Below the pieces are notes generated by a model. It was not told the DNA's origin, ran no database searches, and saw nothing but the letters and a program-made list of their open reading frames with translations. From positions 7,505 through 35,663 of the forward strand of contig JAKCWW010005626.1 of the NCBI GenBank assembly GCA_026260175.1: a stretch of 28,159 nt of DNA, read 5' to 3'. Of this stretch, positions 1 through 10,517 are shown in pieces. Numbering within the stretch: the first letter of the stretch is position 1; each line of letters starts with the position of its first letter. Position numbers and translations under genes: made by a program. Source of the DNA: Reticulitermes lucifugus. Its lineage: Eukaryota > Arthropoda > Insecta > Blattodea > Rhinotermitidae.

Positions 1-12
1 ATTAATACACTG

Positions 13-118
13 TCAAAGCATTTTATAAAATAAAGGATTACTGTGCAATGTTCAGCACTACAATATTAAAATGCTCTCAAAGCATTTTATAAAATAAAGA
101 AATACTGTGCAACGTTCA
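13..118. repeat. Two-copy tandem duplication, 64-bp period
   Basis: A block of about 42 bp beginning TCAAAGCATTTTATAAAAT at 13 recurs at 77 with only a few differences, and both copies continue into ACTGTGCAA. The period is 64 bp. No coding potential is seen. It may be the edge of a longer array beyond the window. Confidence 0.8.
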
Positions 119-1727
119 CAGATTTTTATATACATGAAAACTTTCTTTTTCATAATTTTGATTTATCTTCTTCAGTGATAGAATTTATTACATCTTTGAA
201 AAATATGAAATTTGTTTAAGTATGCAAAATTTGAGGCTCTCATGGCAGTGACTATGAACATTACAATCTTCTAGGATGTGACGCCACGTAGTCTAGTAGA
301 ACCTTACCGACGTTTTGGAAGAATGACAAATTTCCACCACAGTACATGGTATAACATCGAAGATGTTACTGATTTTCTTCAAATAACGAATCAGGTGTGC
401 CTGATAACACAATCATGATACATAATAATGTAATTGAGACACACGGTCTTCTATTTGTGAGTTACTGCCTTCCCATTCTTGTGTAGCCATAAATAAACAC
501 AAGAAAGCCTCCAAAATTCTGAAGTTCATAATAAACAATGCTGCAGTCCTCAAAAGTGACTAGATTCCTTAACTGGTGAGAATGAAAGAGGAGTATATAG
601 TTGACTTGACAGGTGCATGGCTGACTGCAATCCTACATGTCAGACACATCAGAATATAATGTGCATTCAAGTCACAGTCAGATAGGTCATGACGGGTTCA
701 AGGGATGGCATGACAAATGGGCCAGTGTATGTCAGTATTTCTGTCCATACAGTTCAGGTGATTACAAGCAAAGTCTTTACAGTATGAATGCTGTTAAAAT
801 TGTTGAAGAAGAGAGAACATAAGATAAATTTTCCCACTATGCAATTTAAGCTCAGGTCCAGACAACGAAAGGTTTATACATTTTCAGCAATGGACGAAGG
901 TAATTTGTAAAATTTACATATTTGTTAACATTACTGTTCACACAAGCCATAGCCAGTCACATTACTCATTTCCATAGCAAAATCTGTACAAATAATTCTG
1001 AATTCTATGTAGTAACATAGTTTGTAAAATGTAAGGAGACTAAGTACATACCTTAGAGGGGGGGAAAAAAGGCCACTGCACCTATGCTTAACTAGACCAG
1101 ACATAAAACTAATTATGAAATGCACTTACTACATATAATACTGAAAAGGTAAATGGAAAACTCAAAATGCAGTAACTTTTTGGGACAGCAATAACAATTA
1201 TGTGCATGCCATACATATTTCACGTGGACGGAAATGTGCATGCACATGGTGGCACCAACAGGTAACCTGGATCTGCCAAAATTTGTTTGTTTTCTCTTTT
1301 TAAACTCCACTGTGCCCAACCCCAAGACAGAATGTACTGGAATGTGAATATGAGACTTCGGACAAATACCCACAGTTTTAAATCTGGGATCGAAGTACCG
1401 TGCATGGCTAGAATCAAGATATTTGTGAAGGGTGCCGAAGAAGGAAACAGAAGCACAGGGGTTATAAAACCTAAACCTCTCTGACGGTAGATCTGCCAAT
1501 AATAACACCAGTTTCACAAATATAGGGTGTTAAAGAGCAGCTAAAACCTTATTTCTGTATTGTGCTGATGATCTAACCAGAACAAATTGTGTAGTGTTAC
1601 ATTTATCTAGTGTGTTTGTTCGTGTACAGTAAGTAAAGTTATCCCTGTCCCTCCCATGAAAGCATATAGGGGGAGGAGAGGTAGAGTTCCACTCATTCTT
1701 AACCTTGGTACTAAATGGAGTTAAGTG
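119..1727. other. Intergenic or intronic DNA without recognised genes
   Basis: This is AT-rich sequence with only short open frames on both strands. None shows a recognisable domain, a convincing splice junction or repeated-family similarity. Several frames around 1113-1517 overlap on both strands, as expected by chance in low-complexity DNA. Confidence 0.5.
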
Positions 1728-1905
1728 ATCAACTTCATGCCCCAGCCGCTTTACCGCCCGGGGGGGGCCTAATGCCCTTCAATAGGAGGCTGGGTGGGCC
1801 CCAGAGCCGGTCTGCACGTTTTGGAAAAGAGAAGAATCTGTCGGTATTCGAACCCCAGACTATCCAGGACGTAGTCTAGTCACTATACGGACTACGTTAT
1901 CCTGT
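1728..1905 (-). mobile_element. tRNA-derived SINE, family A, copy 1
   Basis: Read on the minus strand this begins with a tRNA-like head. A diverged A box lies near 1890-1903, and a near-perfect B box, GGTTCGAATACC, lies at 1843-1854. The body then passes through a G/C-rich stretch to an end containing AAAGCGGCTGGGGCATGAAG. The same order of blocks occurs at 6605-6810, including the GCCGCTTT and GGTCTG words seen on the plus strand, so the two are copies of one family. SINEs of this type are transcribed by RNA polymerase III and mobilised by a partner LINE. Exact ends and target duplications were not resolved. Confidence 0.7.
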
Positions 1906-2312
1906 CACAAATCTGTTCTCCATGACGGCACGAAAATAACAGCAAATGTCACCCAGACTTGACGAGGAAGCAAGATAGAAACGACTGATGACACTGACAA
2001 GTCAAGGAACAGAAAGGCCAGTGATGTACACAGGGAAATCTCAGTTGCCCCATTTTATGGACTCAACAAAACACAGGGGCAGGAATGCTACCAGTCCAGA
2101 CAAACTTCCTCAGTACCAACGAAAGAAGAGGCAGGTCACCTGTAATACTGGACGAGTACTTGTGGACTGCTTGGTGAGTTACCGGAAATAAGTGCAGGGT
2201 GTCTGTAGCATATGTCATGTCCCAACTGCACCATACTGCTAACAGTAATGAAAAGGAAAATCCACGTTCCGTGGTGAAGGAAATTATTTGATAAATTTGT
2301 AAAGACACTAGG
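1906..2312. other. No recognised gene
   Basis: Open frames here on both strands are short and overlap one another. No family or splice signal supports any of them. Confidence 0.4.
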
Positions 2313-2342
2313 ATAGGGGTTAGCAACCTGCGGGCCGCAACG
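2313..2342 (+). mobile_element. Solo hAT-like terminal sequence
   Basis: The stretch TAGGGGTTAGCAACCTGCGG, followed by GCCGCAA, closely resembles the terminal inverted repeat of many hAT superfamily transposons (a C/TAGGGGT..GCAACCTGCGG pattern). I found no matching opposite end nearby, so this is probably the left end of a diverged or deleted non-autonomous copy. The assignment rests on the terminal pattern alone. Confidence 0.45.
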
Positions 2343-2920
2343 AACGCCTAACATTAGTTGAGAAATTTTTATTCATGAAATGAACGTCGAAAAAATAAAA
2401 AAGTAGAGAAATTAATTCGTTATTTTAATCTTAAGCCTCACATTACCACTCGCTACAGGTTAGCTTCAGAAAAATGTTTAAAACACCACACAGTTACCTA
2501 CTACATAAGAAATAAGTACAATAACCTAAGTTATTTCATGGAACAAACAGCAGGTGAAGTCATTGGATTCAGTCTCAATGGATAAAAGTAATGACATCAC
2601 AGACACCGTACACTTGATTCTATTATAATGTATATAGGGCCTAACAGTAAATTACAATCGACGGTACAGTATGAACCACCGTCAGTGACAGAATTTTCTT
2701 GAAGTCAGGTCAGAATATGATGATGATGTCTAATAAACGGCAGCGCGGCGGCTAAACGGAGGTGCTGTGTTAAGTAACTATTTTTAATTGCGAAATGAAG
2801 TAGACATTTTCATGACAGAAAAGGGAAAAGTTTACCAAACTTATGTGAAGATAAATTGACCATGGCGCTTTCATTTACTATCGACATGAAAATTTATCTT
2901 AATTAAATTAACAACTTCAA
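2343..2920. other. No recognised gene
   Basis: AT-rich DNA, probably including the body of the hAT-like copy that starts at 2313. There is a small CpG-rich patch around 2740-2770 (GGCAGCGCGGCGG). Confidence 0.35.
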
Positions 2921-2929
2921 GGAAAACGA

Positions 2930-3450
2930 TAAATTACAACGTACACCAAGTGTTTGCTGGTGCGAAGGCGAAGTGACAGGGACCCAGCACAAACATATCA
3001 GCGAAAAAAAATCTTGGCAACACTTCGTCTTGTAGAACTTTCGGGGATCGTCCACCTCAATAGGTGATTGGCACACGCTGAAGGACAAGGTCGTCGGCAT
3101 CATCCAGTAGCTCCAGAATAAAATTTTATTCAAGATTCGTAGATTTCCGTGCGTTTCAAAATCCTTCTGCCTTTGGCATTGATCGCGTTCCAGTGAAGAT
3201 GGAGATAAATTTATAGAAGATGACATCCTGAAAAATGCGTTCACTGAGGGAAATAATCAGCCATTTTATGGGAGCCTACCTGGAAATGTTAACGCCAACA
3301 AAGCTCCTCAAAGCAAATGCTACTAGCATTCAGAGCGCTTATATCTGCGAACAAGAGTTTCCGGTCGTAAACTTACGAAAACGTACACTTTGTTACAACT
3401 TGCTAATGAGTACTTGCCAGCTACATTTCTTTAGGACAGACATCCCGTTG
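2930..3450. other. GC- and CpG-richer block of unknown nature
   Basis: This block stands out from its AT-rich surroundings by higher G+C and several CpG dinucleotides. It carries a 113-codon open frame on the minus strand (2903-3244) and a 72-codon one on the plus strand (3235-3453). Neither translation shows a domain I recognise. It could be an old transposon fragment, a promoter with a first exon, or a retrogene scrap. It is described but not called as a gene. Confidence 0.3.
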
Positions 3451-3533
3451 TGATAAAGATACACACAGTAAAGCGGTAAAGGCCGTCCATCACAACTGAG
3501 TTTTTATGTTATAATATTATATAACTTTAATGT

Positions 3534-3572
3534 GACATGTTTTGGGTTAAGTACAAAAAAAGCCGTCATCAG
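3534..3572 (-). ncRNA. Decayed hammerhead-like core of a Penelope-like end
   Basis: On the minus strand a perfect CUGAUGA (3572-3566) is followed after a spacer by AAAAC, where GAAAC is expected, then AU and the cleavage-type triplet GUC (3536-3534). This matches the ordered core of minimal type I hammerheads, with G12 changed to A. The sequences flanking the core do not pair to form stem I, so activity is unlikely. The same GAAAC-AU-GUH arrangement occurs at 19239-19248. Confidence 0.4.
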
Positions 3573-3599
3573 GTGAAATCAGAGTACCAAAGAAAAATG

Positions 3600-4330
3600 T
3601 TCACATAAAGTACATTAAACCATTGTTCATGTCAGTATATATAGTTGAGATGTCAACTTTACATTTTTCGTAGGATAAGCCGCATTCATGAAACTTTTTG
3701 AGCAGATACATTGGCAAAAATCAAGAGATTTGTGCATGAACTGGTATTCTGTACACACACTGAAAATACAGAATAATAATGGGTGAGAGACAGGATTATT
3801 CCAGGCATCATAGGCAGCATTATCATACACTTCAATCCTGACAGCAGTGGTGAAAGTGATAATGACTGTGAAAGCAATGATAGACATTACAGCTCTGCAA
3901 GAAATGAAGGCAGAGATCTGGAAATTGCATGGCCAATATAATGTATGTATTAATGCTTTAGCACAGATAGTGGTAGAAAATAGGTTAATACAGGTTACTC
4001 ATCAGATGAATATCCCATCCCCACAGCCCTGCAGTGCTTGCATAACTTCCAAGTGTTTTGTTACTACTTGCAGACAGTAGAAGCTATACTGTTTGATACA
4101 GTATTAGTGGCAGATCACAGGAGATGCATAGAGACTGAAAAAGCAGGTGTATTGTATCATATTGTCTGTCACAGTGCACATCAGTGTTTCACTCTTACAT
4201 GATCAGAAATTTCTCTGCTATATGCACTTATCATACATCATCATGCTGGTGTGTCAGCCCACAATGGAAGTACTTGATACATGGTGGATTACTTTTGTAC
4301 AGTTTAATAACTGTTTCAATTGCTATATAG
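3600..4330. other. No recognised gene
   Basis: Short open frames occur on both strands, for example 3847-4080 plus and 3627-3887 minus. They have no recognisable domains and overlap, so I treat them as chance frames. Confidence 0.4.
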
Positions 4331-4431
4331 CAGGCCTGTCAAACTTGAACCAGGTTGCAGGCCAAATCCTAAATCCAACTGGACAGAAAATATGTCACAC
4401 CGCCTCATCTTTCTTCATTTGCAAGTTTTTA

Positions 4432-4475
<44 letters not shown>

Positions 4476-4977
4476 CGTAAGATACTCCTTGTACTTAATT
4501 TGGAGCATTTCTTTGGTGTACTTTGCAATAAAAATTTGAATCTTTGAAAGTTATTTAAATACTGACTGGCTAACCGAAAAACATATGTACTGCAAAAGCA
4601 CTTTATTTAATTTCTTGGACTGTAAAATTCACCGTCATTTAAACATCTTAATTTTCAAAATTAATAAGTTATTTTTGACATGAGGAGTAAGTGAGATGGA
4701 CGCTTCTTTCACAATGTACTTTAACTTCTATCCCTTCCTCCTTTTTGCTGATTGAAGTGCTGAATAAAGACCAAAACAACCTTCAGGTTCCTAAATATAG
4801 AAACATACAAAGCTAGTGCTATGGGCAGACAACCCACTAACAGGCAAAAATGCTTGCAATATTCTGCAAGGATGTTTGCTGTTGTGTTCCAAATGAAGGA
4901 AAGTAAAAATTTATAAATATCAAAATGTAAGCAGGCCATATTATAAAGCTCTGTGGGCCGCATGTTTGACAGGCCTG
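4331..4977. mobile_element. hAT-like non-autonomous element (MITE)
   Basis: The left end reads CAGGCCTGTCAAACTTG and the reverse complement of the right end reads CAGGCCTGTCAAACATG, a 16 of 17 match. The right arm continues into GCGGCCC, a common subterminal pattern in hAT elements. The element is about 647 bp and has no transposase frame, so it would depend on a transposase in trans. The 8-bp flanks (CTATATAG and TTTATACA) are not identical, so the target duplication is eroded or the ends are slightly off. It contains a (TAA)n array at 4432-4473. Confidence 0.7.
4432..4473. repeat. (TAA)14 microsatellite
   Basis: Fourteen uninterrupted AAT units lie inside the hAT-like element. This sequence class is also the flank of the non-LTR element at 8602-12445. 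Confidence 0.95.
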
Positions 4978-6604
4978 TTTATACAGTGTCAATGGTAGAT
5001 GGATGACATATAAGTACAGGGAATTGGTGGCAAGCATGAGAAAAGCATATCCCAGTGCCACTCTGTCCACCACAAATTCCACATGGAATGCCTTGGAAGA
5101 AAACTGAATTAATCATATCAGAAATAGATAATATGTTAAGAGGCACTTGCTACATAACTTTCGTAACCATATGGCCTTGTATAAGTTACTGATAAACATG
5201 ATGGAATTAATCTGACACACTCAGAAGTAAAACACAGAATCTTCAATTAACTGGCAAACTTAAAAATTTTAACACATATAGGTGACCTACAACCTATTTT
5301 ACTTTATAACATTTCTTTGTAAAACTTACATATACTTAATGCCATTAGAATCTTTATAAAGTGTCTACAATATTGAAATTAAGTTTAAACGTCACAGCAA
5401 CTGGCAATCTGAGTAACTTCATCACAAAACAAAGAACTTCCACATGATTCCTGGAAATGCCACAAAACTTCTAAGATATCTGGTCAACCCACTAATTACA
5501 ATAAATTAATTGAAGTAATTATAATATCCATTTCTGTTCCACAAATATCCAAATAATTACACTAATATAATATATGATTATCAAAATAAGGAGGTCACAT
5601 TTCAGGCAACCATTTTTAAAAAGGAAACCATATGTTTCAGGTTTACTTATTTACACTCTCACACAAGAAGTTCCATTGCATGCATTCTGCCTACAACATT
5701 TAAAGTTCATTATAAAATTCTGTAAAGGAACGATGTGACAATATTAAGATTTCAGGTTTTTGTGATGGTCTGTACACAATTGTGACTTTTTTTTTTATTT
5801 TTGGATTCTGATGACACATAGTAACAGACAAGTTTCTGAGGAATATACCTTCATCTCGTAACAGAAATTATGAGCTGATGACAAAGTTTCCTCTATAAAT
5901 CATACCTCATCCACCTGAACACTAACCCTGAAGAGTGAAGAATTATGTTCTTCTGAAATGTCAGAAACATTTTGTACTACAACATAGCATCAGAACTCAG
6001 ATGGGAAAATAAGAAATTAAAGATGTAACAACACACAGAACAAACAAACTTAAAATGCATTTCAGGTCTTTCTGTGGAACATGCTAAAAAACACATGATA
6101 TAATCACAAGACCCTTCCTACTTCAGCTTTCTTTGAAACAAATTTTCTGTGACAGTTCATCTGTACTTCAAAACTAAACTTCAGCCTATAGAACTTTTCT
6201 TAGAATAGAATAATGTAATGTTGACTGTACCTTACGGGAATAGTGCAAATATGAGCCATTTACCTTCACCTGCAAACAAGGAAATCTTTGGCATAAATAA
6301 AAGTACAACAGTGATAACTACATTTTACAGTAGAAATTTGTAACATAAATGATACATTAAGTGGGACAGGAATTAGTAATTTATACTCATACTTAACTCA
6401 ATTTTTCAAGAAGCTACCAATCAGTAAATAAGCTTCTGTGTATTGTGAATGAAGATATACTGAACTATTAAGTTGTTTGTACAAATACCTGACTACCATT
6501 TCTTTTAAAACAGGCAGGCACTTCAAAACAAAGGTAAAGCTTAGGTTGCTGCGTGCATGCCAAATGAAGGAGTAGGGATATACCTCAAGATATTAACCTC
6601 AGCA
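4978..6604. other. AT-rich DNA without recognised genes
   Basis: No convincing exon, RNA gene or repeat family was recognised. It could be intron or long 3' untranslated sequence downstream of the minus-strand exon at 7350-7516, but no transcript boundary can be fixed. Confidence 0.4.
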
Positions 6605-6810
6605 CTTTAACAAGGCGAGTGGTTAGCTTCACGCTCCGGCCGCTTTGTCCCCGGAGAAGCCCAGTACCCATTCATTAGGCAGCTAGGTGAACCTCCATAG
6701 CTGGTCTGGACACATTGATGTGAGGGAAATCCCGTCTGCTGGGAATCAACCATGACTTTTTGGTTGTCCAGCCCAAAGACTAGCCACCATACCAACTATG
6801 CTATCCTCAC
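6605..6810 (-). mobile_element. tRNA-derived SINE, family A, copy 2
   Basis: On the minus strand this starts with a tRNA-like head. The A box TAGCATAGTTGG (6803-6792) fits the RNA polymerase III consensus exactly. The B-box region GGTTGATTCCC lies at 6751-6741, at normal tRNA spacing. The body and tail correspond block by block to the copy at 1728-1905, ending in AAAGCGGCCGGAGCGTGAAG. The better A box here and the better B box in copy 1 together reveal the ancestral promoter. The frame at 6607-6795 minus is a by-product of this element. Confidence 0.75.
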
Positions 6811-7349
6811 TACTCATTTCTGAGCAACACATCAAAAGTTTCCAAATTTTTTGGAAATACTGGTATGTCTTAATCAATAATAGTGGTGTCATAATTTTGA
6901 TTATTGATATAAAATGTCAAAAATTTTAGAAAATAATTATCTCTATACTTTGTCATGCACAATTTCTGTTTATGATAAATTGTTTATGAGAAAATTGGTA
7001 AGGTCTGATTTATGATTTGTGTTTTCCTTACAGCTTCTGTGTGAGCAAAAAATTTACATTAGTTTGCAATCTGTATTCTCAACCAGAAAATTGTTCAGGT
7101 AATAATAGGTTTCTGTTCAATCCTGGTTCTGTTTCACACAGCTTTCACTACACGTAATTATCACCCTAATATAAATATGTGTGTATAACAATACAGTTTA
7201 CATACCTGAATATATCTTTACACATTAATAAATACATAAGAGAAATACTGCTTGTTTGAGGCAAAGGTAAAAGTAAATAAATAAATAAATAAATAAATAA
7301 ACAAATAAACATACTGACGGCAATTTTTAATGAGAAATTCCACTTTGGG
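6811..7349. other. Non-coding DNA, possibly 3' untranslated sequence
   Basis: There is no coding signal. The stretch lies just downstream of the stop of the minus-strand exon at 7350-7516 and may include its 3' UTR. It contains the (AAAT)n microsatellite at 7273-7310. Confidence 0.35.
7273..7310. repeat. (AAAT)n microsatellite
   Basis: About nine AAAT/AAAC units in a row, slightly interrupted near the right end. Confidence 0.9.
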
Positions 7350-7516
7350 CTAAACAGTCGTCTCTTTGAATACTCTCACAGGTGCATCTGAGCGTCTTAT
7401 GTGGACATAACGAGTGATGGTTGTTGCATCCACATCTGCAGGAGCAATATGTTCAGAAGTGAATGATGTTGATCCCACGTTATTAAAATGTTTAGTACCT
7501 CCACGACCTGTTGACC
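7350..7516 (-). CDS. Candidate last coding exon ending in a PDZ-binding motif
   Basis: On the minus strand a pyrimidine-rich tract (TTTGTTTGTTACTTCTCTTAG) directly precedes 7516, which is a strong splice acceptor. The open frame after it runs about 55 codons to a TAG at 7352-7350. The first two bases complete a split codon, so the intron is phase 1. The peptide includes SEHIAPADVDATTITRYVHI and ends in FKETTV. That C-terminus fits the class I PDZ ligand pattern (S/T-x-hydrophobic), as found on the cytoplasmic tails of many membrane receptors, channels and cell-polarity proteins. I do not recognise the protein. Upstream exons would lie at higher coordinates. It could be linked to the large exon at 23390-25396, but phase and distance do not settle this. 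Confidence 0.5.
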
Positions 7517-7699
7517 CTAAGAGAAGTAACAAACAAAATGTCACAAGTACACTCTTTCTAAAGTTACATTCTTAAATTTAATCAGAAAGCACCAGTTTGT
7601 TGTGATGCTTAATCAGTCTGACATGCTATCGAGGAAGCATCTATAGGCTACATTCAAACTCGTGGGTTTGCTGCCTTTCAAAGTGCAACTGAGATCTCT

Positions 7700-8250
7700 A
7701 TTCTTGTGGGATATTGAACTCCACCACTGGGTGTTTGTTGCCCAATGTGTCAAGACTGCATACCAAACTCATCTTCAAGGTTTAATTTCTTCACTGGCCA
7801 TCTGACCCTTAAAGATGAGGCCACTACATGGTCTTGAAATGTTGGGTACTAAACACCCAGCAATGGAGTGCAATATCTCAGAAGAACAAAGATATCAAAT
7901 TCAAACTACATTGAACAGAGGCCTTCTTGAGAAGTGGAATAGTCATTATGCTGGTCAGGAAATTCCCTTTCTGTTATGGAGACCGAAGGTTCAGTGCCAT
8001 GTTCACAAGACCCAACCACAAGTTCCTATTTTGAGCCAGATGAATCCAGTCCACATCCTCATACCCTGTTTCATATATTTACTAATCTTATATATTTCTT
8101 ACATTCCCTAATCCTCTCCCAAACGTGCTCACTCTATATCATTCTGACATTTAGTAACAACAGTTATCATCATCATGGCTCTCCAACTGTGCATTGTCTC
8201 ATTAAAACACAACATTCTAAGAACACAATGCCTTCAGACAACATCTAATT
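7700..8250 (+). mobile_element. Fragment of a widespread interspersed repeat
   Basis: Translation around 7930-8110 gives AGQEIPFLLWRPKVQCHVHK, then VPILSQMNPVH. A second frame at about 7976 gives METEGSVPCSQDPTTSSYFE. Both closely resemble conceptual peptides that recur, from memory, in automatic gene predictions of many animal genomes and derive from a dispersed retroelement-like repeat. A further fragment of the same family seems to continue to about 8250. The superfamily is not identified. The open frames are repeat-derived and should not be called host genes. Confidence 0.55.
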
Positions 8251-8578
8251 GATATTTTGAACTGCATATTTATATCTTTATGACTAACCTTCGTTTTGTG
8301 CAAAACAATTCTGTCATCCATTCTAGTCTGCTGATCCAACACAATTCTGTGGCCGATTGAATAGTACTCACCCATACTGGTGAAGGTACTTGTATATTAA
8401 TCCATCTGGATTGCTTGTATGCCTACTGATAAAGATTAGCTTATCTAATGGGCTCAACTGTGTAGGTTTACCCCACTTTTTATTTCAGAACAAAGACCAA
8501 GCCAGTCTCCAAAAAATTTTGTCCTTAGAATGTTATATTTTAATAATGCAATAGACAAAGTCCACTTGGAGTGACAAT
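8251..8578. other. No recognised gene
   Basis: There is no coding or repeat signal between the interspersed-repeat fragment and the left TAA flank of the non-LTR element. Confidence 0.4.
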
Positions 8579-8601
8579 TTAATAATAATAGTAATAATAA
8601 T
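8579..8601. repeat. Left TAA flank of the non-LTR element
   Basis: Seven TAA-type units with one A-to-G substitution abut the 5' boundary of the retrotransposon. Together with 12446-12477 they show that the element sits within a TAA array. Confidence 0.9.
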
Positions 8602-8950
8602 CAGGGCTCCGGGGGCATACGATGCAAATATACAGCCTCTCTATGCTGAGGACCATCCGTGCATGATGAAGAACCACATCCTTCAAGAGGTAGCCCTGTT
8701 GATTAACAGAACACGGTGGATCTACAGCAGTAAACCTCATAAAAAACTCCCCTAGTCCAAGGTGTACGCTACTGTGTTGAGGGACAACAGGCTCATCTGC
8801 AGTGGAGGGTAAGAAACCAAGCACGGTTAACTCCGAGAAGTGGTGACCCTTGGTTTCAAGCAGCCTTACTGCAGCAGACAGGGCTGTACAGCAGTGGACA
8901 GAATACATCCCTAGCTACTCATAGGACAGTGATGGAGATTAGAAAACAAA

Positions 8951-9459
8951 ATGATACAAAAACAGGAAGCTGGAAAGAGCATAGGTCCTCTAACAGCACT
9001 GAAGAGAATGGTAACCATGCCGAGGAAACTCAACATGGACCACCTAAAATCCCACCTTAATATCGGAGCCAAGAAAGAAAATGGAAAGAAATGGAATACA
9101 CAAATCCAAAGGAGCCAAGAGAAGATGAAGGAAGTATTGTGGTATTTCATGTACATCAAATAAAAGACATTAGGGGGAAACTATAAGGCAGCATACGAAC
9201 TATGGAGAGGAACCCAAAGACGAGGACAAATGTAGATGCGAAATTAGTGTTAAATCAGAAAAACTATATTTTAAAAGCAAAAAGAATACCAGCGGTTGAC
9301 AATGTTGATATACAGGAAAGTAGTAGATGTAAAATATGGAAAGGAGATCATACAAAAGGAATGAACACAATTACCCAGAAGGGAGAAGAAGAAATTAACA
9401 ATATGGTCAGCTTAGGTAAACTCAGAAACAGCAGCATGAGATCACACAATCAGAAATAA
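8951..9459 (+). pseudogene. Retrotransposon ORF, N-terminal part, frameshifted
   Basis: Two frames carry this part. The frame at 8951-9163 begins MIQKQEAGKSIGPLTALKRM and contains SQEKMKEVLWYFMYIK. The frame at 9202-9459 continues with NPKTRTNVDAKLVLNQKNYI. Both are lysine-rich and resemble, from memory, the region preceding the RT in Dong-type elements. A frame change and stop between 9163 and 9202 break the ORF. The true start cannot be fixed and may lie upstream of 8951. No N-terminal zinc finger is clearly visible. Confidence 0.55.
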
Positions 9460-9490
9460 ACTAAAAGAGCTCCAAATAACATGGCATAAA

Positions 9491-10000
9491 GTGAGACTAC
9501 TACAAATGTCTGAAACAGAACGGTTACCAAAACTGAAGGAAAACAGCAAATTGATAAAGCTGAAGGATCAAATAAATGGAATAAATGAAGAACTTTTAGA
9601 AGAAAATGACTCGGATATAACAGATATAAACAACTTGATATATGCAGCAGTCACAATTATTACAGAAACAGTGAATGAGCCCAGCAAAGGAGGCAAAAAT
9701 ATAAAAACTTGGAAAATAAGAATGCAAAGACAAATAAGCAACTGGAGAAAAGAGATATCAATACTTGCTGAAACAGGAACAGGTTCTGATAACTCAAAAG
9801 GAAAGAGGAAGATTTTTCAAAAATATAAAGTGGCAAATGCCAGAGAAGTAGCATGGTTGACAGAGACATTGAAGCAGAAAGTGCAAGCAAAAGCCCAAAG
9901 AATCAGAAGATATGAAAAAAGGGAAACTCAGTATATCCAGAATAAGATGTTCAAGAAAGACACCAAAAAATTTACAGAAACTTGGGCACGGAGAATATAG
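9491..10000 (+). pseudogene. Retrotransposon ORF, basic linker before the RT
   Basis: This 169-codon open segment is highly charged (Lys, Glu, Arg, Gln) and likely helical. It contains LKQKVQAKAQRIRRYEKRET, a basic stretch that in related elements lies just upstream of the reverse transcriptase and probably helps bind template RNA. It is separated by stops and frame changes from 9459 upstream and 10277 downstream. The frame at 9660-9890 on the minus strand is a shadow. Confidence 0.6.
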
Positions 10001-10276
10001 AGGCCAGAGAACTCTCGTCTATGGCAGAAGTACAGACTTACTAGAAGTCACTGGGGGGAGAAAGTACAGCATAATGAAAGAGCAGAATGTATAAGAAAAG
10101 AAGAGAGAAGGAAAATCAGTAATATGGATTGGGTGCCTATAAGAACTATGGAAAACACTTCATTTTTGTAAAAGCTCACAACTGGAAATCTCCTGGAAGT
10201 GATCAAATACAAAATTACAGGCTAAAAGCATTCCCAGCTGCCCACAGGCATATTACAAAAAACTTCCAACGCAATA

Positions 10277-10498
10277 ATGCAGGAACCAGAAAAGATACCT
10301 GACTGGCTAACCACAGGAATAACTTACTTGCTGCCAAAGTCAGGAGACAGCAAGGCAGTCAGAAACTACCGATCGATTACGTGCTTAACAACCATGTACA
10401 AGACTCTAACAGGAATAACAGCTAGAAGAATCTCCACATATCTGGAAGAGCAGGACTTATTACCAGCTGAGCAAAAAAGGATGTCACCCTGGAAGTAA
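10277..10498 (+). pseudogene. Reverse transcriptase, N-terminal motifs
   Basis: The segment reads WLTTGITYLLPKSGDSKAVR and then NYRSITCLTTMYKTLTGI, matching RT motifs 1 and 2 of non-LTR elements (the ..G....LPK.....NYRPI.. pattern). It ends in [10 protein letters not shown], the usual lead-in to a QxGC-type block, but a frameshift near 10475-10500 destroys that block. Other stops lie between 10000 and 10277. Confidence 0.75.
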
Positions 10499-10517
10499 AG
10501 GGTTCAAAGTTCAATTA

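Noticed and set aside
637..822. 61-codon plus-strand frame
   Set aside because: It is short, without domain, splice context or repeat similarity, and within the range expected by chance.
2903..3244. 113-codon minus-strand open frame
   Set aside because: There are no splice signals at clear ends and no recognised family. It is kept only as part of the GC-rich block description.
7815..8248. Two overlapping plus-strand frames as host genes
   Set aside because: Their peptides match a dispersed repeat family and lie in competing frames without splice signals.
8579..8908. 109-codon minus-strand frame with a poly-Tyr end
   Set aside because: The Tyr run is the translated TAA flank and the rest is antisense to the retrotransposon leader.
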